Shown here piece after piece: positions 32,237 to 40,633 of a stretch of DNA of 64,000 nt (positions within the stretch are counted from its first letter, which is position 1; every line of letters starts with the position of its first letter). The notes beneath the pieces are model-generated. The model did no database searches and had not been told where the DNA came from. It saw only the letters and a list, made by a program, of their open reading frames with translations. The stretch comes from Oceaniglobus indicus (GTDB lineage: Bacteria > Pseudomonadota > Alphaproteobacteria > Rhodobacterales > Rhodobacteraceae). Made by a program: the position numbers and the translations under genes. The stretch is taken from positions 1 to 64,000 of the forward strand of contig NZ_NMZM01000006.1 of the NCBI RefSeq assembly GCF_002751875.1, in the 5' to 3' direction.

Positions 32237-33496
32237 TTACCGGGTCTGGCGGAACAGATCCAGTTCGACATCGAAGCGCGGTTCCGGCCGCTTGAACAGG
32301 TAAGCGCCGTTGCGGATCGACGCGAGGACATCGGCGCGCTTGCGCACCGCCTCGAACGGGCTGTCGGCGTCGAGCACCAGGAAGTTGGCGGGTTTGCCCA
32401 CCTCGATACCGTATTGGTCTTCGATGTTCAGCGTCTTGGCCCCGTTATGGGTGATCAGGTCCAGCACGCGGTCAAGATCCTCGAACGACATGGTCTGGGC
32501 CAGGTGGATGCCGTTGTCGAGGATGTTCATCAGGTTGCCATTGCCCACCGGATACCAGGGGTCGTTGATCGAATCCTGCCCGAAACAGACGTTGATGCCG
32601 CTGTCGAAGAACTCCTTCACGCGGGTCAGGCCGCGCCGCTTGGGATAGCTGTCCTGCCGTCCCTGAAGATAGGCGTTTTCGGTCGGCAGCGAGATAAAGT
32701 TCATCCCCGACTTCTCGAACAGGCCCATCATGCGGAAGGCATAGGCATTGTCGGCCGACCCGAAGGAACAGGTGTGGCTGGCGGCGGTGCGGGTGCCGAT
32801 GCCCTCGCTCATCACCAGCGCGTTCAGCAATTCGACAAACCGGCTCATCACGTCGTCGGTTTCGTCGCAATGCACGTCGATCAGCTTGTCGTACTTCGTG
32901 GCCAGTTCGACGGTGCGGTGGATGGACTTCTCGCCGATCTCGCGCGCCCATTCGAAATGCGGGATCGAGCCGACGCAATCGGCGCCCATCTTCAGCGCTT
33001 CTTCCACCATTTCGTCGCCGCCCTTGTAGGCATACATGCCCTCTTGCGGGAAGGCGACGATCTGGATCGTGACGTTGTCTGCCAGCTCCTCGCGCAGCTC
33101 GAGCATCGCCTTGAGGCCGGTCAGCTCGGGGTCGGTCACGTCCACATGGGTGCGGATGAACTGAACGCCCTTCGACACCTCCTCGCGGATGCCTCTCAGC
33201 GCCCGTTCGCGGGCGTCTTCCTTGGTCTGGGATTTCTTCACGTCGTGCCAGCGGGCGATGCCTTCAAACAACGTGCCGCTGGTGTTGGCCGCGCCCGCGC
33301 AGCTGCCGGTAAAGACATAATCCAGATGCAGGTGCGCATCGACATAGGGCGGCACGACCAGCCGGCCCTTGAGGTCGATCACCTCATCCGTATCGGGCAG
33401 GCCGGTGCCGATCTGCTTGATCCTGCCGTTTTCAACCAGGATTTCGCTGGGTTCGGCGGCGCCACGATAGATGCGGGCATTGGTGAATTTCTTCAT
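32237..33496 (-). CDS. Cytosine deaminase-like amidohydrolase (CodA family, variant active site)
   Basis: A 419-residue amidohydrolase that follows Escherichia coli CodA closely: SGTLFEGIARW, THVDVTDPELTGLKAMLELR, IVAFPQEG, KYDKLIDVHCDETDD, QGRQDSYPKRRGLTRVKE and DPWYP. Metal ligands HLH, His in DVHCDE, His in ASHTCS and the Asp in FGQDS are kept. The CodA motif FGHDDVFDPWYP reads FGQDSINDPWYP, so His312 is Gln and the substrate-selecting Asp314 is Ser. That makes cytosine an uncertain substrate; isoguanine, creatinine-like or other cyclic amides are possible. It is 33 bp downstream of an MFS gene on the same strand. Confidence 0.85.
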   Translation of the reverse strand: MKKFTNARIYRGAAEPSEILVENGRIKQIGTGLPDTDEVIDLKGRLVVPPYVDAHLHLDYVFTGSCAGAANTSGTLFEGIARWHDVKKSQTKEDARERALRGIREEVSKGVQFIRTHVDVTDPELTGLKAMLELREELADNVTIQIVAFPQEGMYAYKGGDEMVEEALKMGADCVGSIPHFEWAREIGEKSIHRTVELATKYDKLIDVHCDETDDVMSRFVELLNALVMSEGIGTRTAASHTCSFGSADNAYAFRMMGLFEKSGMNFISLPTENAYLQGRQDSYPKRRGLTRVKEFFDSGINVCFGQDSINDPWYPVGNGNLMNILDNGIHLAQTMSFEDLDRVLDLITHNGAKTLNIEDQYGIEVGKPANFLVLDADSPFEAVRKRADVLASIRNGAYLFKRPEPRFDVELDLFRQTR

Positions 33497-33529
33497 GTCA
33501 GTCTCCTGTTCATGGGTGAAGGGGCGCAC

Positions 33530-34717
33530 TCAGCTCGAGCGCAGGGTTTGTTTCGCCATCAGCGCCACCGCGATGGCGAGGATGAAGCAAATCAGCGACA
33601 GATAGATGACGCCGTTGACATCGAACGAGCCAAGGAAGCCTTCCAGCAACATGCCACCGATGAAGGTCGCGATCATGATCGAGAAGTTGAACACGCTCGA
33701 CTGCACCGAGGTCGCCACGTCCTTGGCCTCGTCGATCTGGCGGCTCACGGCGGTCTGATACATCGTGACCAGCGGCCCGAAGGCCAGCCCCCAAAGAAAG
33801 AAGCCCACGATCGACACGGCCAGGCTGGACGGAAAGGCCAGGAACAGCGCCATGGCGATGCCGCCGGTGGCCAGGGCCGTGACGATCAGCGGTTGCAGAT
33901 AGGCATCGATGTATCGCGCCGACAGGATCACCGAAATGACCGAGCCGATGCCGAAGATCAGCAGGGCAAGCCCGATACCGCCGATCAGGTCCAGCATCTG
34001 CACCAGCAGCGTGATGTAGGTATAGATGCCGTAATGGGCCACGACCGACAGGAAGGTCAGAAGCAGCACGATCAGGATCGCGGGCATCCTGATGATGGCC
34101 AGGGGCGAATTGGTCTTGCTCATCCGTTCGCCCTTGACCGACGGGATATAGAGATAGGCCAGAACCGCGATGGCCACGACGATGACGCCCAGCACCGCAA
34201 AGGCAGCGCGCCAGTCGAAGGTGACGCCGATCATCGTCATCACCGGCAACCCGATGCTGATGCCCAGGGTGTTGCCCGACATGATGACGGTGATCGCCCG
34301 CCCATGCATGTTCCGGGGCACCAGCCGCGTGCCATAGGCGGCGATCATCGGCCACATCACACCGGCGCACAGCCCGCCGAGGATCCGGCAGGCGACGATG
34401 ACCTCATAGGATGTCGAGACGGCAACGACCAGGTTCGACACGGCAAAGCCGGCAAGCAGAAGCAGCAACAGCAGCTTGCGGTTCATCGTCAGGGTCAAGC
34501 TGATCAGCGGAATCGCGAATATGGCCGAGGCCAGCGCATAGACGCCGACCAGGAAGCCGACATCGCCTTCGTCGATGCCGAGGTCGGCGGCCATCTGCGG
34601 CAGGATGCCCGACGGCACCAGCTCCGACAGGATGCCGACAAAGGTGACGCTGGACATCAGGCCAAGGACGAACCACGAAATGGTCCGCTTCGCCCCGGCG
34701 GCATCATTTCCGACCAC
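33530..34717 (-). CDS. MFS transporter, partner of the CodA-like deaminase
   Basis: A 395-residue, 12-helix major facilitator of the AraJ/NepI-like drug:H+ antiporter-1 group. It contains FVGILSELVPSGILPQMAADLGI, GVMWPMIAAYGTRLVP and RAITVIMSGNTLGISIGLPVMTMIG. The GTG start at 34717 (MVGNDAAGAKRT) was chosen because AGGAGG lies 7 bases upstream; the open frame extends further without homology. It is followed by the deaminase gene after 33 bp, so it probably moves that enzyme's substrate or product. Confidence 0.9.
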   Translation of the reverse strand: MVGNDAAGAKRTISWFVLGLMSSVTFVGILSELVPSGILPQMAADLGIDEGDVGFLVGVYALASAIFAIPLISLTLTMNRKLLLLLLLAGFAVSNLVVAVSTSYEVIVACRILGGLCAGVMWPMIAAYGTRLVPRNMHGRAITVIMSGNTLGISIGLPVMTMIGVTFDWRAAFAVLGVIVVAIAVLAYLYIPSVKGERMSKTNSPLAIIRMPAILIVLLLTFLSVVAHYGIYTYITLLVQMLDLIGGIGLALLIFGIGSVISVILSARYIDAYLQPLIVTALATGGIAMALFLAFPSSLAVSIVGFFLWGLAFGPLVTMYQTAVSRQIDEAKDVATSVQSSVFNFSIMIATFIGGMLLEGFLGSFDVNGVIYLSLICFILAIAVALMAKQTLRSS

Positions 34718-34873
34718 GATATGACCTCCTGTTGGCGCGCGAGGCATCGTCTCCGACCGCGCTTGCGAACGCCCCGACACCCCCGGGCGTCGCCTGGGGG
34801 TGTCGGAATGCGTTCGTTCATGTTTCGGGGCCCACCATGGCCCCTGCGCCCCCCATGCGCGTTGATCCGGGTT

Positions 34874-34900
34874 AATATCCAATGAAACAAGTCGGATATT
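34874..34900. promoter_or_regulatory. Interrupted palindrome upstream of the alcohol dehydrogenase gene
   Basis: AATATCC-N13-GGATATT lies in the divergent region between the MFS gene and the dehydrogenase gene, 90-116 bp before the latter's start. It is a candidate operator; no regulator gene is adjacent. Confidence 0.35.
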
Positions 34901-34989
34901 ATGAAGCGGACCGGGATCGATTCGTGGCGCAGGCGACGATGCGCATCCTTCTGCAGGCGATGCAGCCCGCACAACACAGGAGCATGATC

Positions 34990-36048
34990 ATGAAAGCCGC
35001 ACGCTGGCACGCCGCCAAGGATATCCGCGTCGAAGATATCGACGAGCCGCAAGTCACCGCCAAAGACATCAAGATCAAGGTCGCCTGGACCGGAATCTGC
35101 GGCAGCGACCTGCACGAATACCTGGCCGGGCCGATCTTTGTGCCCGTGGGCGAAAACCACCCGCTGAGCCATGACAAGGCGCCGATCACCATGGGCCACG
35201 AGTATTGCGGCGAGGTGGTCGAGATCGGCGAGGACGTCACGGATATCGCCGTGGGCGACCGCGTCGCCGTCGAGCCGATCTATCATTGCGGCACATGCGA
35301 TGCCTGCCGCGAGGGGCTGTACAACCTCTGCAAGGATCTGGGGTTCGTCGGCCTATCGGGCGGCGCGGGCGGCTTTGCCGCCTATTCGGTGGTGCCGGCG
35401 CACATGGCGCACAAGATGCCGGACGCCCTGTCGATGGAGCAAGGGGCGCTGGTCGAACCCGCGGCCGTGGCGCTCCACGCGGTCCGGGTCAGCAAGATCA
35501 AGGCCGGCGACACGGCGGCGGTCTTTGGCGCGGGGCCGATCGGGCTTTTGGTGGTCGAGGCGCTGCGCGCGGCGGGCGCGGCCCGGGTCTATGTCGTCGA
35601 GCCGTCCCCGGAGCGGCGCGAAAAGGCGATGGAACTGGGCGCGACCCGCGCGATGGATCCGACCGATACCGATGTCGTGGCCGAAATCCGCGACGCCACC
35701 GGCAGCGGCGTTCACGTCGCCTTCGAGGTGACGGGCGTGCCCCAGGTTCTGGCCCAGACCATCGATTGCACGCGCCACGAGGGCGAGGCGCTGGTCGTGT
35801 CGATCTGGGAAACCGAAGCGGCGTTCCAGCCCAACACCGTCGTGCTGAGCGAACGCACGATCAAGGGGACCATCGGCTATCGCAACGTCTATCCGGCGGT
35901 GATGGAGCTGATGACGCGCGGCTATTTTCAGGCCGAGAACCTGGTGACCAAGCGGATCGAGATCGACGACATCGTGGCCGAGGGCTTCGACGCCCTGTCC
36001 AACGAGAAGTCGCAGGTCAAGATCCTGGTCAAGGCACCCGAAGCCTGA
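34990..36048 (+). CDS. Zinc-dependent medium-chain alcohol dehydrogenase (2,3-butanediol/sorbitol dehydrogenase type)
   Basis: A 352-residue MDR enzyme. The catalytic zinc site includes GICGSDLHEYLAGP and GHEYCGEVVEIGEDV; the structural zinc site is HCGTCDACREGLYNLCKDLGF. The cofactor fold shows FGAGPIGLLVVEALRAAGA, with Glu in VVEPSPERRE suggesting NAD. The region GLSGGAGGFAAYSVVP is typical of BDH-like dehydrogenases. The second ATG (34990) is preferred because AGGAG is 7 bases upstream. The exact alcohol is unknown. Confidence 0.93.
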   Translation: MKAARWHAAKDIRVEDIDEPQVTAKDIKIKVAWTGICGSDLHEYLAGPIFVPVGENHPLSHDKAPITMGHEYCGEVVEIGEDVTDIAVGDRVAVEPIYHCGTCDACREGLYNLCKDLGFVGLSGGAGGFAAYSVVPAHMAHKMPDALSMEQGALVEPAAVALHAVRVSKIKAGDTAAVFGAGPIGLLVVEALRAAGAARVYVVEPSPERREKAMELGATRAMDPTDTDVVAEIRDATGSGVHVAFEVTGVPQVLAQTIDCTRHEGEALVVSIWETEAAFQPNTVVLSERTIKGTIGYRNVYPAVMELMTRGYFQAENLVTKRIEIDDIVAEGFDALSNEKSQVKILVKAPEA

Positions 36049-36142
36049 GCCGGGCCGACCCGCCGGTGCCGCGCACATCTTGGGGCTGTTCGCGCTCAAG
36101 ACGCATCGGTCGGGATGGCAAAGGCGTCGGTGCGGCATCAAC

Positions 36143-36168
36143 GCGTCAGCCGCTTCAACGGCTGACGC
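36143..36168 (+). terminator. Hairpin downstream of the alcohol dehydrogenase gene
   Basis: A 10-bp perfect stem GCGTCAGCCG / CGGCTGACGC with a 6-base loop. No T run follows. Confidence 0.5.
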
Positions 36169-36209
36169 CCAAGACCGTCGGCTTGCGCTAAGGCGGGTCA
36201 AAGCAATGT

Positions 36210-36233
36210 CCCCGGGCCTATCCGGGCCCGGGG
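36210..36233. terminator. Second hairpin in the convergent gap
   Basis: The stem CCCCGGGCC / GGCCCGGGG with loop TATCCG. It lies in the gap between the converging dehydrogenase and L,D-transpeptidase genes. Confidence 0.5.
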
Positions 36234-36336
36234 TGGCCGTCGCCTGACCGACGACAGGATACCGGAAACCGATTTGCGCAGGCCCGAACCGCAGCGCCGC
36301 ACGCGCGGCGGGAAAGATGCAGGGACCGACGGCTTA

Positions 36337-36360
36337 TGCGGCCCGCTTCGTCGGGCCGCA
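36337..36360 (-). terminator. Hairpin downstream of the L,D-transpeptidase gene
   Basis: A perfect 9-bp stem TGCGGCCCG / CGGGCCGCA with a CTTCGT loop, about 45 bp past the transpeptidase stop on the minus strand. The rest of the 36049-36405 gap holds no supported gene. Confidence 0.55.
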
Positions 36361-36405
36361 CTCAGCGAACAAAAGCATGTCCGGTGGTGCCGGGTTTCGG
36401 CGGCG

Positions 36406-37107
36406 TCAATACACCGCGCCGAAGGTATTGGCCTTCTCGGACGGCTGCACGATCACCTTTGCGCCGTCGGTCGCCTTGTCATGCAGATCGATGGCATCCT
36501 GGTCCAGCAGGCGCACACAGCCCGACGACACGAACTTGCCCAGGTATTCCGGCTCACACCCGCCGTGGATGCGATACAGCGTGTCCTTGCCATCCTGGAA
36601 CAGATACAGCGCGCGCGATCCAAGCGGGTTGTCGGGACCACCGGGCATCCCGCCATTGGCGATGGAATAGGGTTCGAATTCGGGCCGACGCGCGACCATT
36701 TCATCCGGCGGCGTCCAGCGCGGCCACTTGCGGCGATACTGCATCGTCGCCGTTCCCGCCCATGAAAAACCGGCCGCCCCCAGGCCGACGCCATAGCGCA
36801 TGGCGCGTCCGCCGTCCTGCACCAGATAGAGGAACGCATTGTCAGGCTCGACGATCAGCGTGCCGGGCGCCTCGCCCGGATAGGGGTTCGCGACCTGCTG
36901 GCGCCACAGGCGCGGGTCGACCACACCGGCCGGCACGGCCGGAATCGGGAACGGTTCGGTCGTGATCGCGCCGTAATGATCGGGCATCGGCGTGACGGGC
37001 GCCACGGGCGCGGTGGCGCCGGCGCGGCGCGTGACCGCCTCGGGGGAGGTGCAGGCCGCCAACGCCGCAGCCGATGCGGTGGCAAGGAATGTGCGTCGTG
37101 TGACCAT
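36406..37107 (-). CDS. L,D-transpeptidase (YkuD domain), Tat-type lipoprotein
   Basis: A 233-residue cell-wall enzyme. The N-terminus MVTRRTFLATASAAALAAC combines twin arginines with a lipobox (LAAC, Cys19). The YkuD catalytic motif is YRIHGGCEPEYLG...VSSGCVRL, holding the His, Ser and nucleophilic Cys. Such enzymes make 3-3 cross-links or attach proteins to peptidoglycan. The domain also shows the preceding YLVQDGGRAMRYGVGLG. It is a single gene, convergent with the dehydrogenase gene. Confidence 0.93.
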   Translation of the reverse strand: MVTRRTFLATASAAALAACTSPEAVTRRAGATAPVAPVTPMPDHYGAITTEPFPIPAVPAGVVDPRLWRQQVANPYPGEAPGTLIVEPDNAFLYLVQDGGRAMRYGVGLGAAGFSWAGTATMQYRRKWPRWTPPDEMVARRPEFEPYSIANGGMPGGPDNPLGSRALYLFQDGKDTLYRIHGGCEPEYLGKFVSSGCVRLLDQDAIDLHDKATDGAKVIVQPSEKANTFGAVY

Positions 37108-37218
37108 GGGAATTGTCCTTCTCGTCCGTAACCTCGGGCAGCGCATGTCATATCCTGCCGCCCCGGGAAAGACCCGGGGTGGCGGCGCGTATCGCGCATT
37201 CGTGATCGGGCGGGCCGT

Positions 37219-39246
37219 TCAGGCCGCGTCGGCCAGTCCACGCCCCTTCAGCAACGCTTCGACCCCCGGCATGCGGCCGCGGAACGCGGTATAGAGGGCA
37301 TCTGCCTCGGCCGAGCCGCCCACTGACAGGATGTGATCCTCGAGCTTTTTCGCCATCTCGGGGTCGAAGGCGCCGCCGGCTTCCTCGAACGCCTGGAACG
37401 CGTCAGCGTCCATCACCTCGGACCACATATAGCTGTAATAGCCCGACGAATATCCGTCGCCCGCGAAGATATGGGCGAAATGCGGCGTGGCGTGGCGCAT
37501 CCGGATGGCGTGGGGCATCTCCAGCCCTTCCAGCACCTCGTCCTGACGCTGCATCGGATCTTCGGGCGCTTCTCCGGAATGGAAATCGAGATCGACCAGC
37601 GCCGAGGCCAGGTATTCCACCGTCGAGAACCCCATGTCATAGGTCGATGCCGCCAGCAGCCGGTCCAGCATGTCCCTGGGCATCGGTTCGCCGGTGTCCA
37701 CATGGGTGGCGAATTCGGCCAGCACCTCGGGCACGTCCAGCCAGTGTTCGTAAAGCTGGCTGGGCAGTTCCACGAAATCCCGCGCAACCGAGGTGCCCGA
37801 GATCGATTCATAGGTCACATCGGACAGCATCTGGTGCAGGGCATGGCCGAACTCGTGAAACAGCGTGCGCGCATCGTCATGGGACAACAGCGCCGGCTTG
37901 CTCTTGGGCGGTTTGGCGAAGTTGCAGACGTTGACGACATGGGGGCGGATATCGCCGGCCAGCTTCTGCTGGCTGCGCATGGCCGAACACCAGGCGCCCG
38001 AACGTTTCGAGCCGCGCGCGAAGTAGTCACCGATGAAGACCGCCACGTGTTCGCCGTTGCGCGTGACATCCCAGGCCCGAACGTCGGGGTGATACATCGG
38101 CACGTCCAGCGGCGCGAACTCCAGCCCGAACAGGCAATTCGCACAGGCGAAGGCGGCTTCGATCATGCGTTCGAGCTGGAAATACGGCTTCAGCGCCGAG
38201 GCATCCAGATCGTGTTCTTCCGCGCGGCGTTTTTCCGAGTAATAGCGCCAGTCCCAGGGCTCCAGATCGCCGTTCACACCGTCGCCGTGCATCATCGCGG
38301 TCAGGCGGGTCGCGTCGGCGTCGGCGGCCGCCTTGGCCGGCTCCCACACCTGCATCAGCAGATCCTTCACCGCGTCAGGCGTCCTGGCCATCTCGGTTTC
38401 CAGCTTGTATTCGGCAAAGCTGTCATACCCCAGAAGCATCGCGCGTTCCTCGCGCAGCGCCAGGATTTCGGCGGCGATATCGCGGTTGTCGGTCTCGCCA
38501 CCGTTGGCGCCCCGCGCGCTCCATGCCTCATAGGCAATCTCGCGCAGATCGCGACGGGGGGAAAATTGCAGGAACGGCACGATCAGTGACCGCGACAGGG
38601 TGATGACCGGACCCTTGGCGCCCTTCTCCTCGCCCGCGGCGCGCGCACCTGCGATCACGAAATCGGGCAGGCCCTCAAGATCGTCCTCGGACAGTTCCAT
38701 GAACCAGTCGCGTTCATCGGCCAGAAGGTTCTGCGTGAACTCGGTGCCCAACACGGCCAGCCGGCCCTTCACCTCGGTCAGGCGATCGCGCGCATAGCCT
38801 TCCAGTTGCGCGCCTTGCCGGACAAAGCCGCGATGGGTCAGGAACAGCACGCGCTGATGTTCATCGGTCAGCTTCAGATCGTCACGCCGGTTCCAGAGCG
38901 TGTCGATCCGCGCGAACAGCTTCTGGTTCATCGCGATTTCCGACGAATAGGCCGACAGCCGGGGGGAAAAGGCGCGCTGCAAACGCTCGCGCTCGGGGTT
39001 CGAATCGGCTCCGGCAAGGGCATGGAACACCGACAGCACCTGTCCCAGCTTGCGATCCGCCAGTTCCAGCGCCTCGATCGTATTGGCAAAGTCCGGCGCC
39101 TCAGCGTTGTCGGCAATGGCGGCGATGTTCTCGCGCGCCTCGCCCAGCGCCGCGTCGAGCGCGGGTTCAAAGGCGTCATCCCCGATCTCGCCAAAGGGTG
39201 GCAGGCCGAAAGGGGTCTGCCAGTCGGTGAGGAGCGGGTTGGTCAT
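37219..39246 (-). CDS. M3 family oligopeptidase (oligopeptidase A / dipeptidyl carboxypeptidase type)
   Basis: A 675-residue zinc peptidase. The zinc motif HEFGH is at residues 464-468, and the downstream Glu ligand is in YESISGTSVARDFVELPSQ. The N-terminal pattern NPLLTDWQTPFGLPPFGEI and the later YLASALVDLDFHS match Dcp/PrlC enzymes. It has no signal peptide, so it is cytoplasmic and probably clears short peptides. It is a single gene with a 274-bp upstream gap. Confidence 0.95.
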   Translation of the reverse strand: MTNPLLTDWQTPFGLPPFGEIGDDAFEPALDAALGEARENIAAIADNAEAPDFANTIEALELADRKLGQVLSVFHALAGADSNPERERLQRAFSPRLSAYSSEIAMNQKLFARIDTLWNRRDDLKLTDEHQRVLFLTHRGFVRQGAQLEGYARDRLTEVKGRLAVLGTEFTQNLLADERDWFMELSEDDLEGLPDFVIAGARAAGEEKGAKGPVITLSRSLIVPFLQFSPRRDLREIAYEAWSARGANGGETDNRDIAAEILALREERAMLLGYDSFAEYKLETEMARTPDAVKDLLMQVWEPAKAAADADATRLTAMMHGDGVNGDLEPWDWRYYSEKRRAEEHDLDASALKPYFQLERMIEAAFACANCLFGLEFAPLDVPMYHPDVRAWDVTRNGEHVAVFIGDYFARGSKRSGAWCSAMRSQQKLAGDIRPHVVNVCNFAKPPKSKPALLSHDDARTLFHEFGHALHQMLSDVTYESISGTSVARDFVELPSQLYEHWLDVPEVLAEFATHVDTGEPMPRDMLDRLLAASTYDMGFSTVEYLASALVDLDFHSGEAPEDPMQRQDEVLEGLEMPHAIRMRHATPHFAHIFAGDGYSSGYYSYMWSEVMDADAFQAFEEAGGAFDPEMAKKLEDHILSVGGSAEADALYTAFRGRMPGVEALLKGRGLADAA

Positions 39247-39520
39247 GAATCGTTCTCCGTCATATGAATACACCCCCTACCTAGGGTGTCGCGGCCGCCA
39301 CGGCCAGTGGGGCGCCATGGCCCGGGCATTGTCATGGCAGCTCACGCAACGGTGTCGCGCGAAATGGTGTCGGTGTCGCATCGGGCGATGCGTCGCGCGT
39401 TGCGTCATGGTATGGGTTACACGACCAGAGCACGACTCCGGCGATTCCACGGGGAAAGATCCGGCACACCGGGCGACCCGACCGAGCAGCAAGACCACGA
39501 CAGATGACAGGACCGATCCC

Positions 39521-39862
39521 ATGACGATCTCACACTATTCTTCGCACGCCTTGGTGGCGTTGTGCCTTGTCGCGGCCGCGTTTTACCTGGCCGACATGCG
39601 GGTCGGACGCGACTCATCGGTCGCACGCAGCGCGATCGGCATCGATTTCCTGTCGCCGCGCGCCAATGGGCTGCTGTCGGCCTGCGCGCAGGGCGAATTG
39701 CAAAGCTGCGACCGGGCGCGCCGCCATGCCGAGATCGCCAACGACAGCGTCTATTCGCGCATCAACGTGGCCTGCCGCGCCGGGCAGACGTTGTATTGCG
39801 ACCTGCGCAAGGGTCTTGTCGACGCCGAGTTGCGCAAACACGAGAACCGCAACACCGGCTGA
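39521..39862 (+). CDS. Small membrane-anchored or exported protein of unknown family
   Basis: 113 residues with one hydrophobic N-terminal segment (SHALVALCLVAAAFYLADM) and then a hydrophilic part with four Cys (SACAQGELQSCDRARR, VACRAGQTLYCDLRKG). The even spacing of the Cys suggests two disulfides if the domain is periplasmic. ACAGGA precedes the ATG. I recognise no family. It stands alone between the M3 peptidase and nth genes. Confidence 0.65.
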   Translation: MTISHYSSHALVALCLVAAAFYLADMRVGRDSSVARSAIGIDFLSPRANGLLSACAQGELQSCDRARRHAEIANDSVYSRINVACRAGQTLYCDLRKGLVDAELRKHENRNTG

Positions 39863-39988
39863 GGGTCGCCCGCACGTGATCCCGAACCACCCGTGATCCG
39901 AAGGGGTGTGCGTCGGGATCGGCCGCGCGGCGCGCCCGTTTCGCGCCGCCGGGCTTGTCCTGTCGCCATCTGCGGGGCATAGGGAGCC

Positions 39989-40633
39989 ATGGCAAAACAA
40001 CTGTCCTATCCGGTCATGCACCAGATCTTTTCGCGCTTTCAGGCCGCCGAGCCCGAGCCGAAAGGCGAATTGGAGCATCTGAACGCCTTTACCCTGGTGG
40101 TGGCCGTCGCGCTGAGCGCGCAGGCCACCGATGCCGGCGTGAACCGGGCGACGCGCGGGTTGTTCGCGGTGGCCGACACCCCCGAAAAGATGCTGGCCCT
40201 TGGGGAAGAGGGCGTGACCGAGCACATCAAGACCATCGGCCTCTATCGCAACAAGGCCAAAAACGTCATCAGGATGAGCCGAATCCTGGTCGAGGAATAT
40301 GGCGGCGTCGTGCCGTCGTCGCGGGCGGCGCTGCAATCCCTGCCCGGGGTCGGGCGCAAGACCGCCAACGTGGTGCTGAACATGTGGTTCCGTTATCCCG
40401 CGCAGGCGGTGGATACGCATATCTTCCGCCTGGGAAACCGCAGCGGCATCGCCCCCGGCAAGACGGTGGAAATCGTCGAGCGCGCCATCGAAGACAACGT
40501 GCCGGCAGAGTTTCAACAGCACGCACACCATTGGATGATCCTGCACGGACGCTATGTCTGCGTGGCGCGCAAGCCGCGCTGCCCCGACTGCATCATCCGC
40601 GACCTGTGCGCCTATGAGGAGAAGACCGAATGA
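39989..40633 (+). CDS. nth: Endonuclease III
   Basis: A 214-residue base-excision repair glycosylase/AP lyase. The helix-hairpin-helix LPGVGRKTANVVLN holds the catalytic Lys, VDTHIFRL holds the catalytic Asp, and the 4Fe-4S loop is CVARKPRCPDCIIRDLC (C-x6-C-x2-C-x5-C). It removes oxidised pyrimidines. Its stop overlaps the start of the kinase gene by 4 bp, so the two are co-translated, although no functional link is evident. Confidence 0.97.
   Translation: MAKQLSYPVMHQIFSRFQAAEPEPKGELEHLNAFTLVVAVALSAQATDAGVNRATRGLFAVADTPEKMLALGEEGVTEHIKTIGLYRNKAKNVIRMSRILVEEYGGVVPSSRAALQSLPGVGRKTANVVLNMWFRYPAQAVDTHIFRLGNRSGIAPGKTVEIVERAIEDNVPAEFQQHAHHWMILHGRYVCVARKPRCPDCIIRDLCAYEEKTE

Noticed and set aside
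32000-34885. A 961-codon open plus-strand frame across the deaminase and MFS genes
   Set aside because: It is antisense to two recognisable genes, of low-complexity His/Asp/Gln-rich composition and without homology. Long antisense frames are common in GC-rich DNA.
39270-39289. ACACCC-N8-GGGTGT inverted repeat before the M3 peptidase gene
   Set aside because: Six-base arms with no second copy or adjacent regulator; too weak to call an operator.
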